The notes: generated by a model from the sequence alone, not told the origin. A stretch of 64,000 nucleotides of DNA from Glandiceps talaboti (GCF_964340395.1 NC_135549.1:16392342-16456341); one strand, 5' to 3'. Positions 40,020 to 51,790 are shown, counted from the first letter of the stretch. A program made the numbers and translations.

Positions 40020-41750
40020 GTATAACATGCAAGAGAAGCACTTGCATTGGTGTTAATATCATAAACATGTTACACACCTTTCCTTTATAATGAACCTACT
40101 GAATGGTGACATGGTATCATTTGTCATATCCCACCATGGTTATATAAACCCACCATCACCAAAAAAAACACTTCTTGTAACCTTTTAACCAAAAATATAT
40201 CCCCTATTGACAATTTCAAAAAAGTACAAAAAAATGTGAAAAACATACATACAACCTGACCCCTTTCATTCAGTCTATAAACACTCCACAACAATGTGTT
40301 TTTTGTGAAATTGAGGCAGTGTAGAACAATTGGTAAAAAACAGTCTACCGGTACAGGGATTTAACCCATGCTCATGATGTAATACAATCATATGAAGATC
40401 ATTTCCACCTGCTTGTTGAACACTTGTTTACAACAATTTTAAACAAATATCTCAACAACTGCACAAAGTATAATTATACAAATGTAATCTTACTCAAAAC
40501 AAGATGTTTGGTAAATTCAGTTTGTTAGTGGTGTGGTTTCGTTTTTTTGTTCAAACATGCTACTAGATGAAGAATGGGGATCTAAAAAAAATATTCCAAA
40601 AGGAAAATCATAAAGATATTACAAAAAGCAATAATATAGAGGTACAAAAAGAAATAGGACTGCTATGAAACTTTACCATTGCTTTGTTCAGAACTCAACA
40701 TGGTAAAAATAACAAAAACACTAGCTACGGTACTTTGGATAAACTGAGTTTTGATGTTGGCAGTGCATTCCAGGGTTAGCTTCTTACATCACCCCAAAAT
40801 AACTCTTATATGAAATTATCATAACTACAGTATGTTTTCAGTACTGGCACATTTGCTGTATGACCGTGATATCCAGGGTCAGCTATTTCTAGTACTTTTG
40901 GCATTCACAAACTTCGGCATATCAATATATCCATATGTCTAGGTATAACATTTAACTATGGTATGAGCAGTACTAATGAAAGATCTACAAGAGTAACGTT
41001 CAGTATAATGTAAACTTAATTATTTGTAAATGAAAAATGTAATAGTACCTTCCTAACCAAGAAGTCTGCTTCCTGTTGTAGTAATGTGTTGTTGATTTTT
41101 TATATATATATATCTCTCTACTTTTAACCATTATACATAGTTATAAGCTGCCCAGTTTGTAAGATATAACATGCACAAGTGTTATCAATCAGCACTCAAG
41201 ACTGGTTTGGGCAAAAAACTACATCATAACTTAAAAAGTCAGAGTTACTGTGTCTCCAGAAACACCAGTGTTTTCACTGTTGCTTCATTGAGAGTCTTTA
41301 AGCTCTCTAGTATGAAGCTACTTTTAAATATAGACAATACCCGAAGTGGTGAAGCTGCCTTCCAGAAGCTATTAATACCTTGGGTTTGAGAATTTAAAAT
41401 TTGCACCGCAAGTCCATGCAGTCAGAAATCTGTGTACTAATCAGTATATATGGTAAACAACTTCTGAGCATTTAAATTTGCCAGTGGCAGTAAATGAAAA
41501 ATTACTGTATCCTAATTATCGTTATCACCTGCAACATTTTCAAATGAAATCATGACAGCACCGGAAATTAAGTGATTATGGCTTTAGCAAAATTTCCCCA
41601 TCTTGCCATACATTGTGGAGAAAGAAATATCAGTTTCAGGGTTACATGCAGTATGTGCATTCTGCATTACATAGTCACCTATGTATATGAAAATTGCTAT
41701 TTCAATAAATACTCTGAAAACCACTTCTCTCTCTGGGCAATCAAAGAAAG
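40020..41750. other. No gene recognised; 3' flank of gene B
   Basis: Intergenic or gene B 3' UTR. A clear AATAAA on the minus strand just after the stop was not found. A short (TA) run occurs at 41100-41111. Confidence 0.4.
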
Positions 41751-41756
41751 TATATA

Positions 41757-41978
41757 TTAGCCCCAATTGCACGTCCCAACATGTCTTCCTTGCCTATGTC
41801 CATGGCGAAAATCATCAAGAAAGATGAATTTTCTGGTAGTTTTGCCACCATCCCTTGGAGATCTTGGAGACTTTGGAGGTCTCGGTGACCTCGGTGATCT
41901 TGGTGATCTAGGAGCTCTGTTCCTTTCTTGCAGTCTCTTTGCCCTGCCTTGTTTACTGTCAATGGCTATCTTCAAGGG
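41757..41978 (-). CDS. Gene B exon 8 (RSP-repeat tail and stop)
   Basis: The acceptor is CTCTTCTCACAG, in phase 0. The exon encodes residues 344-416 and ends in TAA. It contains a run of RSP and RPP/KSP tripeptides (about 367-385) followed by a basic, aromatic end that includes FIFLDDF and closes with CNWG. A plus-strand reading full of GDLGDL over the same bases is only the mirror of this repeat. Serine-proline pairs in a basic context are typical targets of proline-directed or SR-protein kinases. Confidence 0.85.
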   Translation of the reverse strand, partial: PLKIAIDSKQGRAKRLQERNRAPRSPRSPRSPRPPKSPRSPRDGGKTTRKFIFLDDFRHGHRQGRHVGTCNWG

Positions 41979-42682
41979 CTGTGAGAAGAGATAGTATGTC
42001 ATTTAGCATTGGAATGATACGCCCAAATGCATACCAAAATTCTCATTACTCATATAATCTTCACTCTCCCTAACAAAGAAGTTCGCCGACTTGTCTTCCA
42101 ATGCCTATCTTTAAGATGATCTTTTGAAAGTTTTGGGTCTTGTAAAACGTTGACAATAAACATTAAATAAGTTCATATCCAGTGGGAACAATTTAGAGGG
42201 TTTAAGAAAACTAATTTCTTTGAACATCACACATTTGCATATGAACACTTCCATGAAATACAAATAACTAAATGCATCACTTACCTTGCTAGCAAGTTCA
42301 TTTTCCTTTCCACTTCTTCTCCTACTTGAAATAGGCATACATATTCTTTCAACCTCCATCTCAAAACACCAATCTACAAGCAAGCAAGAAAACATTTAAT
42401 AACAAGATCTTTAAGAATTGCAGTTCATTCAACTGCACTGTCATAACCCCCCCTCCCCATTCTCTATAGTCCTTAAGATGACTAAATGTTTGATGGAAAT
42501 GGAGTCCAAATAAGGAAGAACGAAAATCAGAAACGTCCACGAGATGACATAGTTTGAAGGAAAGGAAATGGAGTCCAAATAACAAAGACAGGAAATCAGA
42601 AAAGTTGTGTAAGTACATTGCTTTTTGATGTCATTCATGGCATTTGGCATGTTGCAAACAATTGCTCACACACACACACACA

Positions 42683-42719
<37 letters not shown>

Positions 42720-45446
42720 CATGCACATTCACACTTTGCAAAACTAGTTCACAAAATCCAACTCCTGACCATCCCACATAACACAATCAATCATGCTTAA
42801 ACTTTATACACATTTACACACACAAAACTCATCTACAAAATTTAACCCCGATACTTCCACATATATAGATTTCAAGAGACCATAACAACACTAGACAATC
42901 CCCTTCAAAATTGACAAGTAGCAGTTATCACCACTGCTTGGGACAATGCCAAAGAGTGACTTACCATCCTTAAACAGCTTTATAATCTTCCTTACTCTAC
43001 TAAGAAGAACTCTGGCATTGGTTAATCTTCTACAAGGATCTGGTTCTATTAAATCTCTGCAAACAAAACAGTAAGACTGTGTTCAGTCAACAATTCCCTA
43101 CATGTATTAGAGAACATTTAGTACGACATATAAATCATAATATTGCCACATAAAGCAATTCCACTGCTTCAGAAGACTGTTGATTTTGTGCATCAATCTC
43201 TACACTGCAGAGGGAAGATGACAGAAAACTTCTCAAAAATATCAGCATCTACAGTTCCATGACTGTAACCAACTCTTCATATTGATAGATTTGACATGAT
43301 ATTTTGTCTGAATACAAGCTAATAACTCACCTGATGATATCAAGAGCTTCATCACAGTCACCACACAGTAATTTTCCACGCACACATCGATCAATCACTA
43401 AATCAGCATGGAGACGTTTTGTAGCCTGTGATATCCCCTTCTGGCACTTCTTCATGTTGTACTTGGTTCTATCCAAAAGCTGTAGGAAATGTATATAAAA
43501 GTTAGCTTTCTGCTTCACTTTTCCTTTGCTTGCTTTGACTGTCTTTTCATCCAGGTAAAAGTTATCACAAGGAAACCCTCCTTATTTAAATAATAACATG
43601 TCACATGTCAGCAAGGGCAATATCACAATTTAACACCTGCACAAGGGTTGGCACACTTTACCAAAATTTGTGTAAAGAGTGCCAGCCCAAGGGCAGGCAT
43701 TAAATTGTGATAGTGCCAGAGCGCATGTATTATAAATTTTATTGCAGTGTACACCATCCACTCATTTGTCGAATCATGTCCACTCATCGTCCTTCACCTT
43801 TCGTCATCAATAGAAAAGTTTCCCTTTCATGGTGCATTTCAAATTGTACTTGCAGATAAAGTGTGCAGGGTAGATTGTCAAGTTCTTCGAGATAATGGTC
43901 ACTAGACATGTACTTACCAAGGTGAATAACATAATTCCTAAACTGTAGAAATCCACAGACTTCGGATCATATATTACTTCACCATCCATTTCACCAAGAC
44001 AAATTTCTGGTGCATCATAACCTTTTGTGCCACAGACAATATTCAACTCGGCATCATAGTGTTTTTCTGTCTTTGTGGCCAAACCTAAATCAACTATTTT
44101 TAAATCTCCTCCCTGCAAACAACAATGAAGTACATTCAATTGGGATATTGAAGTATTCTTTCAATTTTAAAGAAAGCAATATATAAAGTTACAAGTATAT
44201 CAGCGTGGCAATCTGTACCTGCATATATAGCCATGTAAGAAACAAATCCATTACATTACAACTTGTCAGAAGCCCTCTTCTCCCAAGGGGGGTATTTGTT
44301 TGTAAACAATTAGGAATTGATACAACTACTACTTGTAATTACTAGTTGGGCAGAAGGGGATTAATATGACAATTACCCCTCTATTGTCAACAAAAAGAAC
44401 AAACATATATAAGGGTATTTAATCATGTAGATGGACTTACTTGTACAATAATATTCTCTAACTTGAGGTCACGGTGTGCGATGCCATGCTTATGAAGTGC
44501 ATACACTGATTCCACTATGGAATAGAAAAGTTCCAATAATGTGACAAGTGAATCTGTGCTAGTGTAGTTCTGTATATGTGTGGCCAAGTCATGGTCTCCC
44601 TTCTCCAACACTATCCCCAATCTGTAAGTACGTCTTCCATTCTCATCCTCATCTGTCACTACTGTCACACCAATGATCTTCACAACACTGTCTAAAACTT
44701 CTTGACATTCACTGTAAAATAAAAGAAAAACAATACATTGAATGCATAGGTACACATCAACAAGAGATATTCTTACAGACCCAGTTCAAATTACAGTTCA
44801 AATTTGAATAAAAAGAACAATCCTATCTCATCCATGTGTCTCCACTCATGAGGTAATACCTTAAGAATCTGGGATTGAACTATGGGCATTTAAAATTTAC
44901 CAACAAACTTGAGGATAATGAACGACTCAATGAATAAAACAATATCTCATCTTACAATTTTACATTTTGTAAGAATGTCTCTTTCTGACCATTACTCCCT
45001 GGATTGATTTTACATTTGATTACTGTAGATACATGTATAAATCATTGATTTATTTTCATTCTTCTGGTTCTCTAGAACGATATCACTTACGTCAATAACT
45101 CAACTTCCTGCATAGCATATTCTAGTTCCTCATCATCTTTCACAACCTTAACAACAGCTTCCACTTCCTCTCCTCCAATAAGCACTGTGGCTTCACACAC
45201 CTTACTCTGCCCACCATTACTAAGTTGATCGCCAAGCCATATTTCGTTAGTATAGAAATAGGTAAGTTGACTACCCTGAGTACAAAATAAAGAGTACTGG
45301 TAAGGGAGAAATGTCACACAACAGCAATACATACATTGTGAGGTGAGGCTTAAAAAAACATTATGGAAACTAAAAGATGACCCCCATTACATAGAGATCA
45401 GGGTTAAAAGTTCTTGTCATAACCTACTTTAAACTTTACGTACATA

Positions 45447-45481
<35 letters not shown>

Positions 45482-45899
45482 TCATACATGTACATACATA
45501 CATACATACATACATACATACATACATACATCATCATGTACATACATTTTATGATGACCTCAGATTAACTATGTTCACAGATGTAAGTAGAGTTTTTGAT
45601 ATGTTTGTTGATTTAAATATTGAGGAAAAATTTCACTTCCTTAATGTACGATGTTCACGTCGTTTAGCTATATATGTGTATAATGCTTTTGAGAGAAGGA
45701 AAAAAAATTTGTTTCGATAAATATCGCCATAGATATGTTCTTTGTACTTTTCTCCTATGACATTGTATGTAAGTTTATAGATGTTCTATTTGTTTAATTT
45801 GTTTTGAAAAAAAGTTACTTATAAGTCCAAAGGGGCTGGGCAGATGTGTATACATATATTTATTGTAAATTATTGTAATTCTGCATGTCACTATAATAA

Positions 45900-45931
<32 letters not shown>

Positions 45932-46310
45932 GTCCATACATGTATACATACACACATACATTGTACATACATTGAAAAGTGAACTGATCACTGTACTATT
46001 CTTAGTAAAACAATAGGGATAAGGTGATCTGTAGGAACATGCATGTCATTAACATTTTCATTTGTTACAGTACAAACGTTTGCTTAAGGATCAATACAAA
46101 ACAAAGCAATGTTTTCCCTTACACAATCTGTGGGAAGCACCCACCTCCCTGAAACTTTTGTAAAAACCATCCACATTTAAATTTCTTTTACATACTACTT
46201 TGTTGCAAAGTCAATACCATACATACTGCAATGTAACAACTGAATACAATAGGCATTATTACCTTAGCTAGGACACCCTCTATAAGAGTTTCTAGCTGTA
46301 TTCTTTTCAT
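41757..46310 (-). CDS. Gene B: divergent Ser/Thr protein kinase, 416 aa, eight coding exons
   Basis: I joined eight exons by GT-AG sites: 46310-46263, 45275-45091, 44711-44441, 44112-43918, 43479-43331, 43056-42965, 42373-42285 and 41978-41757. Phases match at every junction and the total is 1251 nt, giving 416 residues plus TAA. The kinase domain spans about residues 27-300. It has a glycine-loop-like NGGQSKV (36-42), ATP lysine K59 in AVVKVV, probable helix-C glutamate E73, HRDLKLEN (157-164) with catalytic D159, DLG (176-178) in place of DFG, APE (202-204), and DPCRRLT (289-295) of subdomain XI. All catalytic residues are present, so activity is expected. The loop GGQSKV and the shape of the N-lobe recall the Mps1/TTK group, but family placement is only a guess. 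The tail (about 354-393) is basic with RSP/SPR repeats, suggesting phosphorylated or nuclear function. An in-frame TGA lies upstream of the chosen ATG in its exon. Orthology is unknown. Confidence 0.88.
42285..42373 (-). CDS. Gene B exon 7 (linker after kinase domain)
   Basis: The acceptor is CTTGCTTGTAG and the donor is GTAAGTG. The exon encodes residues 314-343: WCFEMEVERI, then a basic patch SSRRRSGKENELASK. It leaves in phase 0. The basic RRR cluster could be a nuclear localisation or phosphorylation element, which is inference. Confidence 0.8.
42494..42605. repeat. Imperfect direct duplication in gene B intron
   Basis: The block ggaaatggagtccaaataa, with following gaaaatcagaaa, occurs twice about 65 bp apart. 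Confidence 0.75.
42668..42716. repeat. (CA)n microsatellite in gene B intron
   Basis: CA array with one CAGA interruption. Confidence 0.96.
42965..43056 (-). CDS. Gene B exon 6 (subdomain XI)
   Basis: The acceptor is TTTGTTTGCAG and the donor is GTAAGTCA. The exon encodes residues from the split R283 to the first base of D314, including DLIEPDPCRRLTNARVLL. This is the typical subdomain XI pattern, in which a DP and an Arg precede Thr. No ATG is needed because it is an internal exon. The phase pair fits both neighbours. Confidence 0.85.
43331..43479 (-). CDS. Gene B exon 5 (C-lobe)
   Basis: The acceptor is TTTCCTACAG and the donor is GTGAGTT. The exon encodes residues 234-282 plus two bases of R283. 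It is cysteine- and lysine-rich (KCQKGISQATKRL, GKLLCGDCDEALDII) and falls where helices G and H of the C-lobe are expected. It enters in phase 0 and leaves in phase 2. Confidence 0.85.
43621..43712. mobile_element. Foldback element in gene B intron 4
   Basis: Arms of about 40 bp (tatcacaatttaacacctgc onward, mirrored by gggcaggcattaaattgtga) flank a 12-bp spacer. A few mismatches separate the arms. It lies between the exons at 43918 and 43479. Confidence 0.8.
43918..44112 (-). CDS. Gene B exon 4 (activation segment)
   Basis: The acceptor is TGTTTGCAG and the donor is GTAAGTAC, with phase 0 at both ends. The exon encodes residues 169-233, including LKIVDLGLATKT, CGTKGYDAPEI and KSVDFYSLGIMLF. 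The metal-binding motif reads DLG. The D222 region matches the conserved helix-F Asp of the usual DVWSLG motif. Confidence 0.92.
44441..44711 (-). CDS. Gene B exon 3 (hinge to catalytic loop)
   Basis: The acceptor is ATTTTACAG and the donor is GTAAGTCC. The exon encodes residues 79-168: an insert-like DEDENGRR segment before strand 5, the hinge LEKGDHDL, helix E, and HGIAHRDLKLENIIVQ at the end. The catalytic loop therefore ends exactly at the exon boundary (phase 0). Confidence 0.92.
45091..45275 (-). CDS. Gene B exon 2 (glycine loop, ATP lysine, helix C)
   Basis: The acceptor is GTACTCAG and the donor is GTAAGTG. The exon encodes residues 17 to 78, the last codon being split. It carries NGGQSKV, the K59 lysine and the acidic helix-C stretch with E73. 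It enters in phase 0 and leaves in phase 2, which the next exon completes to Thr. Confidence 0.88.
45445..45531. repeat. (CA)n then (CATA)n microsatellite
   Basis: Compound array in the first gene B intron, adjoining the LINE fragment. Confidence 0.95.
45553..45720 (+). pseudogene. LINE ORF2 C-terminal remnant
   Basis: Fifty-five codons ending in TAA. No start codon belongs to it, because the body of the ORF is lost by 5' truncation. The frame has no internal stop or shift, so the insertion is not very old. Confidence 0.65.
45553..45931 (+). mobile_element. 5'-truncated non-LTR retrotransposon (LINE) 3' end
   Basis: A 55-codon frame at 45553-45720 reads DDLRLTMFTD, then NVRCSRRLAIYVYNAFERRK and a TAA, which resembles the C-terminal end of LINE ORF2 proteins (Cys with Arg-rich end, NAF-RRK). 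It is followed by about 180 bp of 3' UTR-like sequence, AATAAA at 45894, and a tail of about nine CTA units. It lies antisense in the first intron of gene B. The reverse transcriptase core is missing, so the copy is dead. Confidence 0.7.
46263..46310 (-). CDS. Gene B exon 1 of the coding model (start codon)
   Basis: This exon encodes MKRIQLETLIEGVLAK, ending in phase 0 at AAG followed by GTAATAA. The exon itself probably begins near 46337, after a long pyrimidine tract and TCTAG, so 5' untranslated sequence sits in front of the ATG and at least one upstream exon is implied. An overlapping short frame starts at an earlier ATG in the same exon and stops at TAG/TAA near the donor. A second acceptor, CTACAG, lies 11 bases upstream of the ATG and would allow an N-terminal extension (see the candidate exon near 49 kb). 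Confidence 0.7.
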
Positions 46311-46339
46311 CTTCACAGATGCTGTAGGCCATCAGCTCT

Positions 46340-48950
46340 AGATAAACAAAGAAAAAAAAGACATTTGTATTTGATTTTCAGTACTTACTCCAAGCATGTA
46401 TGTGCACTCTGAAGGAAAGTCAAAACCTGAAATGTCATGATGACATCAACCATTGCCTAGTTCTGCTTTCACTATTTCCATGATCCTCTTGAGACTGTAG
46501 CATGACAACATTACAAACGTGTACCTCACTTAAGTTTTCATGCTCTGGGAATTTCTTTTGCCTATTATACTTATCGGATATTTATACTTCACCCTGTTTA
46601 TTTCAAATCTATTTTTTGTTACTGTTCATTCAAAAGCTTTCATGGCAAGTTATTGTCTAATTCTATACAGAGAGTACCAAGGATACAATATGTAAATTGT
46701 AATCTAAGACTGCATGGGAAAACAGGCAAATGGCAGGTCTTATTTACTCTATTTCCATATTACACACATATTAACAGAAGTTATTTATTGTGTGACATAG
46801 TTATGGAAAATTAGAAAGACTACATTGTGGACAACATTTCTACTGCATTTTTTAAAGTTGTCCACAATAAAAAGATGAATGTGGAAATTTTTTTCCCTTT
46901 TGAATATCTATCATGGCTCTCTGTGATAAAAACAACAACATTGTAATTGGCCTCAGTTGACACACCCATAGACAGTGGACTGGTTATTGTACACCACAGT
47001 ATCACTGACACTTGAAAACAATCCCTATCTCACTTGATATATCTATCTCCTTTTTTATCTTTGATTTTTACAACATTTAATTTTACAATGTTTTCTACCT
47101 TTATGTGAATGTAAAATACTGTAACTGGAAAAAATTGAAAATGTATGTACACACTGATTTGACAGCCTAAAATAAATCATTAACAAGCTTGTATGTTGTG
47201 ACATTGTACAAAGCACTGTCTATGTACAAAGTGATGACCTGTGCCCCTGTAAATGAACTATAGTCTCCTGTCAACTATAAATCAGTTCTTTGTATTCTGG
47301 AAAGGACAATTCATAATGGCAAACATTTGATGACTAAATATAACTTTCTCTCCTGTAATGCAGCAAAATACCAACTAGTACACAATATGTGTACTTGAAT
47401 TCTCTATGGCCACGTTTTCAATTAATTGCCCAGGGAATTTTCAGAAAAAAACCCACTCAATTTCTTAAGTCATAAGCCTTAGAGATCCAGGTTCCAATGT
47501 TTTGAACATGAGAATTAGTAGTGCTGGAAATGTCCCACCCATAGCATACCTGTAGACTTGAAGGACTATCACTACTACACTTTTTTTCTATGCTAACTTA
47601 CATTTTGATTTTTTTTAATTTTCATTGTAGACGACAGCGAAAATTTAAATAAATAAAATCCCGGTCAGGATGGCAAAATAGTATAGTAGCGATATTCCTT
47701 TGCCTCTACAGATAGGCTACAGAGACTCTGATAAGTAATCCTCAAACTTCATATGAAGACAGGGAATGAAACCGCTCTCAAAAAGCATTACCGGAAAAAA
47801 ATACTATGTAACGAACTTAATTTTGTCAAAAACAGCTAAAACAATCAGATTCTGAGTAATAGTATGCTACATGTTTCAGATACAGACAAATTAATTTTGT
47901 CTACATTTTGAAATAACACTCAGAATTTAAAATGAATAATCCATAAAAAAATTCTAAAATTTCATTCACTTCTAATTCAGATAAATTCACGGATGTCAAG
48001 TAATCACAAGGTCTAAAATGTGAGTAACAATAGGTCCGGACACACGGTCATTACAGCAGCAACATCAACACAAACTTGTGACAAAGCAGATTAAACAATG
48101 GCACAAAGAAATGGAACTATGTACACAAAAACGTAAACGTAATATTACGAAGTGTAAAATACATAACATGTTAATAGACAAAGACCGCAAAATTGTCAGG
48201 ACAATATGCCTTTATCTGAATTTGCTTTTTCGCTAGGCTCACAGACGTTCATCATATAGTATGTAGTTAGACATTTACAATTTAGGGTTTATTTTTAATA
48301 ATGCTAAGGAGCCCATCCGTACCCTTATGCAGTCTGCGTCAACAGCGACGTTCCAGAAAGAGCCCCCAAGTTGCACAAAATCAATTGGCGTTTGGCGTCC
48401 TATGTGCGTGTCATTCATTCTAATTCTTCCCGAAAGCGACGGGTTTCTCAGACATTTTGAACGGTTCATATTTTTAGAAAATGGTCAAATATCAAAGTAA
48501 AGTGTGTGTTATGAAATATAATGAAGAATCTAAGAGAGAAACCTACACTTTTTTTGAAGCGATGAAAAATTTCTTTAAAAAATATTTGTCGACTGTCGTC
48601 ACTGCGAACGACGTTACGAGTTCGGTCAAAGTGCAGTTCTGTAACGTTCACGCATTTGTTCACTGGTCACGTCCAAAAACAAAACAACAATTTTTAGCCA
48701 TCAAAAGCAGACCAGCCTTGACCACGTTGACATCGACGTTTTCCATGAACAATTCATATTCCAACACGCACACAAAAAATGGAAATTCCCGGGAAACGTT
48801 GGCATTTAAATCAAAACATACACAGTAACCCTTCGTCCATCCAGATATAACCGGATACAAACGAGAAAAATGGCCGCACAGAAATGACGATAAAACGAAA
48901 CTACTCTTCAATCTACCGAAATTTACAATAGGAGATGATAACCATAGACT
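46340..48950. other. No gene recognised; possibly gene B 5' intron
   Basis: If the 49-kb exon belongs to gene B, this is its first intron. Open frames at 48275-48911 on both strands overlap one another and show no domain. Confidence 0.35.
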
Positions 48951-48953
48951 TAC

Positions 48954-49074
48954 ATGAATATCCCACTGACATATTACAAAATAAAAGGTCCCGAAAGAAA
49001 TATTCTTGTGTCCTCATGTACAGCTGGCCTCGCCTCTCAACTATCGTTGACTTGCCAAGTTTGAATGATGCCAT
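48954..49074 (-). CDS. Candidate coding 5' exon, possibly of gene B
   Basis: An ATG at 49074 opens a 40-codon frame (beginning MASFKLGKSTIVERRGQLYM) that runs to a strong donor GTAAGTC in phase 1. If it splices to the CTACAG acceptor at about 46322, the frame continues as Ser-Ser-Val-Lys into the gene B start Met, extending the kinase by 44 residues. If it splices instead to TCTAG near 46337, the frame stops at once and this ATG would be an upstream frame. The exon lies in a locally CpG-containing stretch (CGCGCG near 49.1 kb), as expected for a transcription start. No known domain was recognised. Confidence 0.35.
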
Positions 49075-51785
49075 GCGCCCTCTACGACGTTACCACCGGG
49101 AATTTTCGCGCGTTTTTCTTGTTTACATACGCATCAGCTGATTCTTTCAGATGTAAATATTCGAAGGTTCAATGTATCGTGCGTGGCTAGGCTAAAGCCA
49201 GAAGAGAAGCCATACAGTTCTACAGACCCCGACCTTGTTTCCCGAATATTTTCGTGGACACGTTGAAATCACGACTGTATTTTATTATCAAATTTGCACA
49301 AACACGTCAAAGAACGGAATCAATTTATTTTAAATGACTGAAAATAAAAATGACTACATGAAGTTGAACATGAGTGAAAGTAGGCTGGCGTTAGGGAGGA
49401 CTACCTCCACGAAATAATGGAATATTTTGCTTTTCTTCGCCAACTCTATCCATCTGCATCATTTTAGCAAGCTTTAAAAATACTTGAGAGTTGAGAGTTT
49501 TAAAAATATCAAACTTTTTTTTTTTAAATGTCATCTCGATTTTATATTAAACGTAAATTCGTTCCCCCCGAGTCTTGAGCCTAAAAGCAAGTTACGTGTA
49601 AAAGAAATAGAACTAAGTAGCCTTTTATTTTCACATTTCTCTTCGCCGCATGCAAGCACCGCAGTTTACCATCGCCGACACAACATTGAAGCCTTATAAG
49701 TTATACGTCACCATGCCATGGATTGTCACAGGATTGTCAGACGTTCGGCGTTACAACGCCACCAACGCCGAATGATACGACTACGAACTCGGGTGAACGA
49801 CCGTAAAGACTATGACCTTGTGAGCGTACTGTTTACAAAGTGGTTCAAGTCACATGTTCAATAGCCCTGTTCAATAGTGTGATCCGTGCATGCAAATCTC
49901 GCGCCATGAATAATGAATAATTACGAGTCTGATCAGACTGCTCACGTTGATGGAAGCATGAGATGGGCCAAGGTCGATGGCAGAGTCGTACACTACGTAC
50001 ATGGCCCTAGCTCTTAGGCCCATGAATTTGGCTATTTATTACTAGTAAGACATATGTCATTCGCCAGAATACGCTTCGTACTTTCATGTATGTAGCGATA
50101 GGAAGTTCTATCATCTCCCCGGTCAACATGATCCACGATTGGCTGTTGTTTATTACTGTTATCATCTTGATTTGCTTCATACATAGTTGGCATTCATTCA
50201 TTGTTTTAGTCTAGTTCCTATACAGTATCGTTACGATTTATACCTTCACTGTCTGGTCATCCAGGCTATCATTATTTAGTTATATAACTTATCTACAAAT
50301 ATTCTTGATAACACCAACATATCACATCGCTTTGAGTTTATTTTATTTTCTAAATCTCACTGTATGTGTGTTATATGATAAACTACACAGATTTCATGTT
50401 ATTTTGTCTTTTCAGCACCACAGACATGTATTTTCCTCATTGTAATTTTTTTTAATGTACTGCATATAGTGTTTTGTACACCAATCTTTGTCTCTCTTTT
50501 TTTTACAACATTTTGATGTTTTGCCTGGTGACAAGGGTAAATTTCTGTTTTCTTATGGATAATAACACTATAGTGTCCTGTCACAATGAATTTCTAGTTC
50601 AAGTGCCCACGGTAGGGAAGCCCCGAATAAACTAATCATTTTGTGATTTGTTTACGAAACTAAAATCACGAAAGTAAAAAAGAAAGCAAACATTATTCAC
50701 AAGCAACCATCGGTTAGTAGGGTAACCCTTCCCTTTATAGTTGGAATAACTATTGAAAAACCCGAAACTTCCACATTTTTTGTATATTAAACCCGGCAAT
50801 ATCTAACTTAAACCACACAGATACCATACTTATGTGTACAACAGTACGATTAAAATAGACATAAATTTCAATCATACAAACATTCTACGTATAACACACT
50901 TTCCCCCCTTGACGATGTGAGCATGATATTGTAAACATTGTCAAACAGACGGTCGTGGTATGAAATTACTATACGTATATATCGGGTAAATTTCATGGCA
51001 TCGACTTTTTGGAAATAACGAATCTAATGTCGTGTGTGGTCTCAATAACTTTTTGCAAATGTTGTACTATACTATGTATTTGTTCGACCCCTGAAATAAT
51101 GCCAAATCGACAAAAATGATATATTTTGTCTCTACTTGGAACGACTACATGTATATGCACGATACTTCCAAACAATGAAATGACCTACCAAGTGCCTCGT
51201 TTAACTTCAATACGCGCCGTATAGCGGTATTCTATCCTTTTCCCAAAATTCATGGATTGGATCAGGAAACAGTTCCCCCGGTCCTCAATAAAATCCAAGG
51301 AATATCGTTATGAAACGAACAGGAGTACACTGTGGGCAAAACCTGACCACAACAAGCTCGATCGCGTTTCGCTGTGTACTCGCAAACTGGACTGTACCAG
51401 TCTGTCCATTACATAACACAACAGCTTATTATCATAATAAGCTTCGGCCTTGCCTCTGATTGGATAGATTTCTCATTCGTTTATAATACCATAGTCAACC
51501 CTAACATAATTTCGCGTGAAATGTGATTTCTGATATTAAAAATAATATGAATACAAACATGTTTTCAAACTTGAAAAGATCTGTTTTACATTATTGTAAG
51601 GATATGAATGTATTTTTTTTCCATTGCAAATGCCACTTTCTTCATCTCATCATTTTTTTCATTCGAAGGCAGCGGAGACACCCCTTAAAACATAGTATTA
51701 TAGACCTATTCAGTTAGACCAAGATATGGTTTGTTTGACTTCGCGTTTATTGGAACAAAATGTCACATTTAACCAGGTCAACCCT
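49075..51785. other. No gene recognised; locally CpG-richer 5' region
   Basis: Between 49.0 and 49.95 kb the sequence is richer in CG dinucleotides than elsewhere and holds an octamer ATGCAAAT at 49890 followed by CTCGCGCC. The remainder is AT-rich, with nothing recognised. Confidence 0.35.
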
Positions 51786-51790
51786 TTGAC

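Noticed and set aside
41767-41994. Plus-strand frame with GDLGDL repeats
   Set aside because: Antisense shadow of the RSP-repeat exon of gene B, which has correct splice sites and phase.
48481-48828. 115-codon plus-strand frame
   Set aside because: Overlaps several minus-strand frames, has no domain, and codon usage looks random; likely chance in the 5' region.
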